A stretch of DNA of 43,927 nt from Flavobacteriaceae bacterium (lineage in GTDB: Bacteria; Bacteroidota; Bacteroidia; Flavobacteriales; Flavobacteriaceae), in contig CP070778.1 in NCBI GenBank assembly GCA_020346245.1, positions 2,473,922 to 2,517,848 on the forward strand, read 5' to 3'. The notes under the pieces were generated by a model, which saw nothing but the letters and a program-made list of their open reading frames with translations, was not told the origin of the DNA and searched no databases. The position numbers and the translations under genes were made by a program. Positions within the stretch are counted from its first letter, which is position 1, and each line of letters starts with the position of its first letter. This document shows, piece after piece, positions 8,627 through 15,415 of the stretch.

Positions 8627-8642
8627 ACGGTCTATTGACCGT
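8627..8642. repeat. perfect palindrome upstream of the M20 gene (possible operator)
   Basis: ACGGTC-tatt-GACCGT is a perfect 6+6 inverted repeat in the 118-base gap between the photolyase stop and the M20 start. On the minus strand it is followed by A's and then TACTTTTA, one base off the -7 consensus. An operator overlapping the -33 region of an M20 promoter is therefore more plausible than a terminator. Confidence 0.4.
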
Positions 8643-8689
8643 TATGTTACTAAAAAATAAATCAATACTAAACAAGGGACTTTCAGGTT

Positions 8690-10000
8690 TCAGCTCAGCG
8701 CTTCTTTGTATATTCTCAGGCACCGCTCACGGGCCATTTTATGGTCAACCATCATTTGGGGATAGGTCAAATCCTGCAACTCAGGAACCCATTTACTTAT
8801 ATATTCTTTTTGTTTGTCAAATTTATCTACTTGCGTAAGCGGATTGAAGATCCTGAAATAGGGTGCAGCATCTACGCCGCTGCCTGCTGCCCATTGCCAG
8901 TTTCCAACATTACTGCTTAATTCAAAGTCCAGCAGTTTTAAAGCAAAATAGGCTTCTCCCCAACGCCAGTCTATTAACAGGTGTTTACAGAGAAAACTCG
9001 CCACCAGCATTCGCACGCGGTTATGCATAAATCCCGTAGAATTTAGTTCCCTCATTCCTGCATCAACAAGAGGGTATCCTGTTTCTCCATTTTGCCACTT
9101 TTCAAATTCATTTTCATTGTTCCGCCATGGTATCCTGTCATATTTGGGTTTGAAAGCCTTATGGACAGTATGTGGAAAATGCCAAAGAATTTGCATAAAA
9201 AATTCGCGCCAGATCAATTCATTTAAAAATGTTTCAACCCTTGCATTCAAGGCTTTTTTAACTATCTGTCTTATTGAAACGGTTCCAAATCGCAAATGAG
9301 GGCCAAGTCTGGAAGTGCCTTTTTGTATGGCCGGAAAATTTCTGGTTTTATCATATGAATTTAACAACGAATGAGAAATTTCATAATCCGGAACCATAAT
9401 ATCAGACCTTTTAAACCCCATCGCTTCCAGTCCCGGATTAGGTAAATCTGCTTTTTTGTATAATCTATTCAACAAAGATTCGGAATCATAACGCATGGCT
9501 GGATCATCTTTTTGGAATTTTTGTTTCCACTTCCTCATATAGGGGGTATAAACCACATAAGGGTCACCATTATCTTTAACAACTTCGTTCTTTTCAAAAA
9601 TGACCTGATCTTTAAAAGATTTGAATTCAATATTCGATACTTTTAGATTTTTTGCAATCTCCCTGTCCCTTTTTTGAGCATAGGGCTCATAATCACGATT
9701 AGTATAGACAGCCTGAACATCGTATTCATTGGTGAGCTTTTTAAAAATCTCGACCGGACTGCCATAATATATGCCAATTGAACCCTGGCAGTGCTCTTTC
9801 AGCCGTTTTCGAATTTGCTGCAAAGAATCATAAATAAAAGATACCCTGGCGTCATTTTCCGGAAGCGTATGCAGGATTTCAACATCAAAAATAAATATTG
9901 GCAGCACCGGATATCCCCCGCTAAGGGCGTTACAAAGCCCTGCGTTATCATCTAGTCTAAGGTCTCTGCGAAACCAAAAAATATTTACTTTTTCAGACAT
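8690..10000 (-). CDS. phrB: cryptochrome/photolyase family protein (class I CPD photolyase-like)
   Basis: A 436-residue flavoprotein of the photolyase/cryptochrome family; CPD photolyases use blue light and FADH- to split cyclobutane pyrimidine dimers in DNA. It opens with the alpha/beta antenna domain start FWFRRDLRLDDN. The FAD domain includes GTSRLGPHLRFGTVS, WREFFMQILWHFP and the signature at residues 364-387 (NVGNWQWAAGSGVDAAPYFR followed by IFNP). These match class I CPD enzymes better than CRY-DASH, but 6-4 or sensory roles are not excluded. The start ATG directly follows the SDR stop with no gap, so translation is tightly linked. Flavobacteria of surface waters often carry such clusters. 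Confidence 0.92.
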   Translation of the reverse strand: MSEKVNIFWFRRDLRLDDNAGLCNALSGGYPVLPIFIFDVEILHTLPENDARVSFIYDSLQQIRKRLKEHCQGSIGIYYGSPVEIFKKLTNEYDVQAVYTNRDYEPYAQKRDREIAKNLKVSNIEFKSFKDQVIFEKNEVVKDNGDPYVVYTPYMRKWKQKFQKDDPAMRYDSESLLNRLYKKADLPNPGLEAMGFKRSDIMVPDYEISHSLLNSYDKTRNFPAIQKGTSRLGPHLRFGTVSIRQIVKKALNARVETFLNELIWREFFMQILWHFPHTVHKAFKPKYDRIPWRNNENEFEKWQNGETGYPLVDAGMRELNSTGFMHNRVRMLVASFLCKHLLIDWRWGEAYFALKLLDFELSSNVGNWQWAAGSGVDAAPYFRIFNPLTQVDKFDKQKEYISKWVPELQDLTYPQMMVDHKMARERCLRIYKEALS

Positions 10001-10693
10001 TTAGTTAATGTTGAGGGTAGACAATCCCCCGTCAACCCCAATGACTTGCCCTGTTATCCAACCACTTTTATTGCTTAATAAAAACCCGGCCATATTGGCA
10101 ATATCGTCGGGATTGCCAACCCGTTTGAGCGGATGACGTTCCGCCATACTATCTTTTTTTCTATCATTATTTAATAAACGAGCTGCCAATGGCGTATCTA
10201 CAAGGGAGGGCGCTATGACATTTATTCGAACTTTTGGGGAATATTCTGCCGCAAGCGATTTTACGAAGCCTTCTATAGCGCCTTTGGCCGCCGATACACT
10301 CGTATGAAATGGCATTCCTGTGCCCACGGCTACCGTACTAAAGAAAACCATACTTGAATTCTCTGCCATTCTGCCTATGACCTCTTTAACGACTCTTACC
10401 ATGCTAAAGAAGTTAAGTTCCATATCGTCCTCAAAATTAGCCAGGCTAAGCATTTTTAGAGGTTTTAGATTAATGCTGCCGGGACAATATACAAACCCGT
10501 GAACTTCTTCGGGCAGTTGTGAAAGGTCCAGGGAGTCTGATAAAGCGTCGAATGGAATGTATTTTACGTTAAGGTCTCCTAAGCCGTCCGCACTCCTTGA
10601 TGCTACATATATTGCATGGCTTTCATGTAACTGTTTTGCAATGGATAAACCAATGCCATAAGATCCTCCAATCAAAACTATATTTTTCTTCAT
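10001..10693 (-). CDS. SDR-family protein lacking the canonical catalytic Tyr
   Basis: A 230-residue Rossmann-fold short-chain dehydrogenase/reductase. The cofactor loop GGSYGIG is at residues 9-15, the structural Asn94 is in MELNFFS, Ser119 is in VFFSTVAV, and Lys137 is in SVSAAKGAIEGF. The Tyr normally four residues before the Lys is replaced by Val133 (codon GTA, minus strand 10295-10297). With Ser and Lys kept but no Tyr, ordinary hydride-transfer chemistry is doubtful. The protein may have altered chemistry or a binding or structural role. It lies between the SRPBCC gene (2-base gap) and the photolyase (0-base gap), so it probably belongs to the same light-stress unit. Confidence 0.9.
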   Translation of the reverse strand: MKKNIVLIGGSYGIGLSIAKQLHESHAIYVASRSADGLGDLNVKYIPFDALSDSLDLSQLPEEVHGFVYCPGSINLKPLKMLSLANFEDDMELNFFSMVRVVKEVIGRMAENSSMVFFSTVAVGTGMPFHTSVSAAKGAIEGFVKSLAAEYSPKVRINVIAPSLVDTPLAARLLNNDRKKDSMAERHPLKRVGNPDDIANMAGFLLSNKSGWITGQVIGVDGGLSTLNIN

Positions 10694-10695
10694 TT

Positions 10696-11193
10696 TTAAA
10701 TAGATTTCATGTTTAATTCATTTGTGGAGTCCTTCATACGTCCAAAGAGTTCCTCAAGCCTTTTTTCCCGGTAAGCAAATATCTTTTTCAGCTGTTTTTT
10801 AACCAGAATGGGATGGGAAAGTTGACCTAAAAATCCAAAAGGAAGCTTATAATCTATAACATCTTCCATTTCCACTCCTCCCGGAATAGGTTTTATAAAG
10901 TGCTTATGATGCCATAACGCATAGGGGCCGAACCTTTGCTCGTCTACAAAGTATTCACCTTCTTTGACATGGGTAATTTCGGTAACCCATTTGGTTGTAA
11001 TTCCGGCAAACGGGGAAACCTTGTACTGAATAATCTGACCAGGAAACATCTCCCTGTCAGCTCCGTTTAAAATATGAAAACCCATGTGGTCTGGTGTGAT
11101 AACTTTTAAATTTGCGGGACTTGATAAAAAGGCCCACGCCTCGCTTTGTGTAATTGGTAAGTATTGTCGGGAATTCAGTTGATATAATTTCAT
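10696..11193 (-). CDS. SRPBCC (START-like) ligand-binding family protein
   Basis: A 165-residue protein of the SRPBCC helix-grip fold, which encloses a hydrophobic pocket for lipids or other apolar ligands. Typical features are SEAWAFLSSPANLKVITP near the N-terminus, the central PGQIIQYKVSPFAGITTKWV strand pair, DEQRFGPYALWHHKHF, and the long C-terminal helix with FAYREKRLEELF. I start at the ATG at 11193; a 32-residue upstream extension is AT-rich, unlike the family. It has no signal peptide. It is the first gene of the three-gene cluster with the SDR and photolyase. A candidate -7 box (11208-11215) lies just upstream. The ligand is unknown. Confidence 0.87.
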   Translation of the reverse strand: MKLYQLNSRQYLPITQSEAWAFLSSPANLKVITPDHMGFHILNGADREMFPGQIIQYKVSPFAGITTKWVTEITHVKEGEYFVDEQRFGPYALWHHKHFIKPIPGGVEMEDVIDYKLPFGFLGQLSHPILVKKQLKKIFAYREKRLEELFGRMKDSTNELNMKSI

Positions 11194-11207
11194 GAATCTC
11201 TTTTTTA

Positions 11208-11215
11208 CAAAATTA
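11208..11215 (-). promoter_or_regulatory. candidate -7 box for the SRPBCC-SDR-photolyase cluster
   Basis: On the minus strand this reads TAATTTTG, fitting TAnnTTTG, 15 bases upstream of the ATG at 11193. There is no -33 TTG at the expected distance. The divergent gap (11194-11387) is otherwise AT-rich, and I saw no palindrome in it. Confidence 0.33.
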
Positions 11216-11387
11216 AACGCAATATTGTTTAATAAAAAATTAAAAGTGTTAAACAAATAGTAAAAATGGCGCGGGTTATCTGAAATCATTTTGGCAGAAT
11301 TAACCCTGATATTGGTGCAATAGGTCTTGTCATCGGTTAATTTTCTGTTCAGTGGGCGATTTTTGTATATTTCAGGTGCTCAGAGTT

Positions 11388-12545
11388 ATGGATTCCAGGT
11401 TAACAGTTTTAAGTATTCTTCTTCCCTTCGTTTTCTTAAACGCTCAGGTGAGCACATTGCTGGTAGGGACTTTGCCGGAAGATGTTCCGGAATCTTCCGG
11501 ACTTATCTTTTACAATAACAGACTTATAACACATAATGATTCGGGAAATTTGCCCCGACTGTATGAAATGGATACCCTAAGCTCACAGGTCATCCGGACA
11601 ATCAGGATAGACAATGCTACAAACATAGACTGGGAAGACATAACGCAGGACGACACATATATCTATATAGGCGACTTCGGAAATAATAATGGTGACAGAC
11701 AAGACCTTCGAATATATAGAATAACAAAGTCTGAGTTTGATATGTTTAATGCGGTAAGTGCCGAAACAATAAATTTTTCATATGAGGATCAAATAGATTT
11801 TTCAGAATTACCAAATTCGGATTGGGATGCAGAAGCCCTCATTGACTTTAATGACGAGTTATTCATCTTCACAAAACAATGGCAAACGAATGGCACTGTA
11901 GTATATTCCGTTCCTAAGGTTCCGGGATCATATTCAGCTAAAAACAGGGGCTTTTATAATATCTCCGGACTGGTTACGGGAGCCACATATAATAAATCTT
12001 CAAAAGTGATGATGTTATTGGGGTATTCACCTCAGCTGCAGCCTTTTATTGTTAGGATAGATGATCCTTCCACTGGTTTTTTCTTTAATGGCACGGAGGA
12101 AAAGTTGGATTTAGGCATTGGGTTTTCACAGGTAGAGGGAATTACCTATTCAGATTTCAAAACTTATTATATCTCTTCAGAACGTTTCCAAAACAATTTT
12201 CCTTTCCTAACGGTTGCTCCCCAACTCTATAGATTTAATGACAATAATGCCGCTCAGGAAAATGAAGGATTTCCAATAGAAATACCATCAGATATGGACA
12301 AAGTCGATCATGAACTAATAATCTACAGAATCTTTGGATCAAAAGAACTTCTATACGATCTTAATTCGAATGCACCATTGTTTGGGCGAGCTATCTTTGA
12401 TATTACAGGGAAAAGAGTACGGCATACGCCGGGGAATTTAATAGAAAATAACAGCATAGATCTAACCGGATTGGGAAGCGCAGTATATTACTTAACTTTT
12501 TATCTGCAAGGGGAAACAATAACTAAGCCGTTTATTCTGGAATAA
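11388..12545 (+). CDS. secreted protein with type IX secretion (type A) sorting domain
   Basis: A 385-residue protein starting at the ATG at 11388, followed by a signal peptide (MDSRLTVLSILLPFVFLNAQ). A GTG 12 codons earlier would disrupt the signal and is rejected. Residues about 30-300 look like a beta-propeller-like domain, with repeats of observations such as PESSGLIFYNNRLITHND, YIGDFGNNNGDR and QVEGITYSDF. The last 70 or so residues (LLYDLNSNAPLF to ITKPFILE) form a type A C-terminal sorting domain, recognised by the Bacteroidota T9SS for export across the outer membrane and surface attachment. It reads divergently from the SRPBCC cluster. The substrate or partner is unknown. Confidence 0.85.
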   Translation: MDSRLTVLSILLPFVFLNAQVSTLLVGTLPEDVPESSGLIFYNNRLITHNDSGNLPRLYEMDTLSSQVIRTIRIDNATNIDWEDITQDDTYIYIGDFGNNNGDRQDLRIYRITKSEFDMFNAVSAETINFSYEDQIDFSELPNSDWDAEALIDFNDELFIFTKQWQTNGTVVYSVPKVPGSYSAKNRGFYNISGLVTGATYNKSSKVMMLLGYSPQLQPFIVRIDDPSTGFFFNGTEEKLDLGIGFSQVEGITYSDFKTYYISSERFQNNFPFLTVAPQLYRFNDNNAAQENEGFPIEIPSDMDKVDHELIIYRIFGSKELLYDLNSNAPLFGRAIFDITGKRVRHTPGNLIENNSIDLTGLGSAVYYLTFYLQGETITKPFILE

Positions 12546-12602
12546 TAAATACCAATGCTATTATTTAAGGATTTGTTAACAAGGGAAATACACCATTATA
12601 TT

Positions 12603-12610
12603 TAGATTTG
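12603..12610 (+). promoter_or_regulatory. candidate -7 box for the DUF2911 gene
   Basis: TAGATTTG matches TAnnTTTG, 25 bases before the ATG at 12636. A TTTG at 12572-12575 is 27 bases upstream, somewhat beyond the usual spacing. Confidence 0.4.
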
Positions 12611-12635
12611 TCAGAACTATAAAACCTAAAAAATA

Positions 12636-13478
12636 ATGAAAAAACTAGCACTATTAATTTGTGTTGTCATGGGGTCTGTTTCTTTAAATGGACAAATAAC
12701 GACACCTGCACCCAGTCCGGCTGCAAAAATTTCGCAGACTGTTGGATTAACTGATGTAACCGTAGAGTATTCAAGGCCTTCTATGCGTGGAAGAACTATT
12801 TTTGGAGATCTTGTTCCTTATGACAAATTGTGGAGAACTGGGGCTAACAAAAATTCAATAATAACTTTTAGCGACGACGTTACTATTGCCGGTCAGAAAG
12901 TAAAATCCGGGTCTTATGCAGTTTATACTAAACCGGGACTAACTTCATGGGAAGTAATTTTCTATGCCGACCCCAATAACTGGGGTACTCCTCAGAACTG
13001 GGATGATTCTAAAGTAGCTGCAAAGGCAAATATTGAGGTATATACTATGCCGTTAGATGTAGAATCCTTTACCATGAGTATTGATGCCTTACATAACAAC
13101 GGAGCCACCTTGGGCATTCTATGGGCAAATGTCTATATCGGTGTGCCATTTGAAGTACCTACTGCAGAAAAGGCAGTTAAGAGTATTGAAAGTGTCATGA
13201 ATGGACCATCAGCCAATGAATATTTTGCAGCTGCATCTTATTATTTTCAAGAAGGAAAAGACCTTGCTAAAGCAAAGGAATGGATTGATAAAGCCGTTTC
13301 TATGAATGATAAGGCATTTTGGATGATGAGAAGTCAATCTCTTATTTATGCTAAAATGGGCGATACAAAAGGAGCTATTGCAGCTGCCAAGAAATCTATG
13401 GCAGTAGCTGAAGCTGCAGGCAATGCCGATTATGTAAAAATGAATAAGGACTCTCTTAAAGAGTGGGGTGCATTATAA
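12636..13478 (+). CDS. DUF2911 domain protein with C-terminal TPR-like repeats, exported
   Basis: A 280-residue protein with a signal peptide ending near SLNGQ (residue 20). Residues 25-165 match DUF2911, a Bacteroidota domain of unknown function: SPAAKISQTVGLTDVTVEYS, RGRTIFGDLVPYDKLWRTGA and the later W-rich NWGTPQNWDDSKV. The C-terminal part (about 190-280) is helical with TPR-like features (AKAKEWIDKAVSMND, MGDTKGAIAAAKKSM). It is probably periplasmic or surface-located. It has its own candidate promoter and is closed by a strong terminator, so it is probably monocistronic. Confidence 0.88.
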   Translation: MKKLALLICVVMGSVSLNGQITTPAPSPAAKISQTVGLTDVTVEYSRPSMRGRTIFGDLVPYDKLWRTGANKNSIITFSDDVTIAGQKVKSGSYAVYTKPGLTSWEVIFYADPNNWGTPQNWDDSKVAAKANIEVYTMPLDVESFTMSIDALHNNGATLGILWANVYIGVPFEVPTAEKAVKSIESVMNGPSANEYFAAASYYFQEGKDLAKAKEWIDKAVSMNDKAFWMMRSQSLIYAKMGDTKGAIAAAKKSMAVAEAAGNADYVKMNKDSLKEWGAL

Positions 13479-13502
13479 CATGTGCAAAATTAATAATCAC
13501 TA

Positions 13503-13533
13503 AAACCCTAACCTTTATTGGTTGGGGTTTTTT
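13503..13533 (+). terminator. rho-independent terminator after the DUF2911 gene
   Basis: AAACCCTAACC (13503-13513) pairs with GGTTGGGGTTT (13520-13530) around a six-base loop with one G-T wobble. The T-run spans 13528-13533. It lies 24 bases after the stop codon. The A-run on the left side is short, so termination from the other direction is uncertain. Confidence 0.75.
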
Positions 13534-13599
13534 GTTTCCAATTGATAGATTAATTGGAGTACCATCTTCGGGAGTTAAATATATGTGATAACAGATTGA

Positions 13600-15309
13600 T
13601 CAATCTGCTTTTATAGCTGGAGTCTTATGTAGCCGGTCAAATGATTCGAGCACTAATGCCAGGAGGATTACCAGCCCACATCCAAAAGCATTTAACCATA
13701 AGTAGGACATCCAATCCAGATACCATACAAGAATTACAGCTACCTGTGTAATAATTGCAGCGATAAAAACTGCATTGCCTTTTACAAACCGGAAAAAGAA
13801 AGCCAGTAAAAATATTCCCAGAACATTTCCATAGAAGATAGAACCTATGATATTTACCAACTGTATTAAATTATCAAACAGGTTTGCTACACAGGCTATA
13901 ACAATGGCTATGATTCCCCATAGCAATGTAAATAACTTGGATATTTTGACATAATGCGCGGGTGAAAAATCATCCTTTTTATTTCTCTTATAAAGGTCCA
14001 GCGCAGTAATTGTTCCAAGTGCATTTAATTCTGAGGCAGTGGAAGACATGGCTGCAGATAGAATTACAGCCAATAAAAGACCTATAAGGCCTCTTGGCAG
14101 ATAATTTAGGATAAAATGAATAAATACATAATCCTTATCGTTAGTCTCAACATCATCGTCTGCCTTTTGAATCATAGCTTTTGCTGCTTCCCTGTTGTTT
14201 TTTTCCTTTTCAATTATGAGGAGCATTTCGTTTTGGGCCTTGGTTGTAGCAACTTGATCGTCCAAGTCTAAGGCAGCAGAAAACAGATCCTGGGCATTTT
14301 TCTTTTCAATTTCCAAATTTTTATGACCCTCCTCCAATATCTGATAGTCTTCAGCATAGGAAGATTGCATAATGGCATTGGTAGCCGCAGGATTAAAATT
14401 TAATGGGGATGGATTGTACTGATAAAATACAAAAACCATAACACCAACCAGGAGAATAAAAAATTGCATTGGTATTTTAAAGATCCCGTTAAAAATAAGA
14501 CCTAACTGACTTTCCCTGATAGATCTCCCGGAAAGATAGCGTTGAACCTGACTTTGATCTGTTCCGAAATATGCAAGGGCGAGAAACATTCCTCCGGTAA
14601 TTCCGCTCCAGAATGTATACCTACTTTGTGTATTTAGGCTGAAATCCAGGATATTAAGTTTATCACTGGCCCCGGCAATTTTAAGTGCTTTGGTAAATGT
14701 AATGTCTGCAGGCAAATAACCCAGAATGAAAAAGAACGCTATAAACATCCCGGTCATTATGACAAACATCTGTTGTTTTTGGGTAACACTTACCGCATTG
14801 GTCCCACCCGAAACGGTATAAATGATTACTAATGTGCCTATAATTATGTTAAGGGTTTTTAAATCCCAGCCAAGTACGGCAGAGAGGATTATGGAGGGAG
14901 CAAAAATGGTAATCCCTGCAGCAAGGCCGCGTTGAATTAAAAATAAAACAGCCGCGAGGGATCGGGTTTTAAGATCGAACCTTCTTTCGAGAAATTCGTA
15001 TGCGGTATATACTTTAAGTTTATGGTATAGCGGGATAAAAACAATGCAAATGATTATCATGGCCAATGGAAGGCCAAAGTAGAACTGAACAAAACCCATT
15101 CCATCGTGAAAAGCCTGACCAGGAGTAGAGAGAAAGGTAATTGCACTGGCCTGTGTAGCCATGACGGAGAGACCAATGGTCCACCATTTAGCCTGATTCC
15201 CTCCGAGCACATAATCACTTACATTTTTAGTTCCCCTGGTTTTCCAAACACCGTAAGCCACTATGAATAATAGGGTTCCACCAAGAATAATCCAGTCTAG
15301 TTTCCCCAT
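13600..15309 (-). CDS. sodium:solute symporter (SSS family) with a charged insert
   Basis: A 569-residue inner-membrane Na+-coupled importer of the SSS family (SLC5-like, LeuT fold, about 13-14 membrane helices). Family features include SVMATQASAITFLSTPGQAF near residue 48, the conserved GTDQSQVQRYL at about 249-259, and AVILSAAMSSTASELNALGT in the second half. Residues about 305-393 form an unusual highly charged helical insert, likely coiled coil (EEGHKNLEIEKKNAQDLFSA), between membrane segments. The substrate is not predictable. The start is one base after a 34-codon membrane ORF that overlaps the PIG-L stop, so all three are coupled; this suggests uptake of the product of the secreted PIG-L enzyme. 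Confidence 0.92.
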   Translation of the reverse strand: MGKLDWIILGGTLLFIVAYGVWKTRGTKNVSDYVLGGNQAKWWTIGLSVMATQASAITFLSTPGQAFHDGMGFVQFYFGLPLAMIIICIVFIPLYHKLKVYTAYEFLERRFDLKTRSLAAVLFLIQRGLAAGITIFAPSIILSAVLGWDLKTLNIIIGTLVIIYTVSGGTNAVSVTQKQQMFVIMTGMFIAFFFILGYLPADITFTKALKIAGASDKLNILDFSLNTQSRYTFWSGITGGMFLALAYFGTDQSQVQRYLSGRSIRESQLGLIFNGIFKIPMQFFILLVGVMVFVFYQYNPSPLNFNPAATNAIMQSSYAEDYQILEEGHKNLEIEKKNAQDLFSAALDLDDQVATTKAQNEMLLIIEKEKNNREAAKAMIQKADDDVETNDKDYVFIHFILNYLPRGLIGLLLAVILSAAMSSTASELNALGTITALDLYKRNKKDDFSPAHYVKISKLFTLLWGIIAIVIACVANLFDNLIQLVNIIGSIFYGNVLGIFLLAFFFRFVKGNAVFIAAIITQVAVILVWYLDWMSYLWLNAFGCGLVILLALVLESFDRLHKTPAIKAD

Positions 15310-15310
15310 A

Positions 15311-15415
15311 TTAGCTGTATGTGGTCATTACAAAGTAAAATATAATAATGTAAATAGTGTTGAGAACCAACACCAAGGTATATTCCTTTTTCCAGTTTAG
15401 TTTTTCGGGTATCAT
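15311..15415 (-). CDS. 34-residue single-span membrane protein between PIG-L and symporter
   Basis: Reading leftward from the ATG at 15413-15415 gives an intact 34-codon ORF ending with TAA at 15311-15313. The product has a short polar, Lys-rich N-terminus (MIPEKLNWKKEY) followed by one hydrophobic helix (residues about 13-30) rich in Leu, Ile and Phe. Its ATG overlaps the PIG-L stop as ATGA, and its stop is one base from the symporter ATG, an arrangement typical of coupled translation. By analogy with small partners of SSS permeases (YhdT with PanF, YjcH with ActP), it could be a symporter accessory subunit, but those are longer. The gene is shorter than usual annotation cut-offs. Function is inference; the ORF and coupling are seen. 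Confidence 0.72.
   Translation of the reverse strand: MIPEKLNWKKEYTLVLVLNTIYIIIFYFVMTTYS

Noticed and set aside
8627..8642. Hairpin as an intrinsic terminator for the photolyase genes
   Set aside because: On the minus strand, downstream of the photolyase stop, the stem is followed by A's, not T's, and it is 48 bases beyond the stop. An operator is a better reading.
11194..11289. N-terminal extension of the SRPBCC protein
   Set aside because: The added 32 residues are AT-rich and unlike the family; the ATG at 11193 starts the conserved domain and follows a candidate -7 box.
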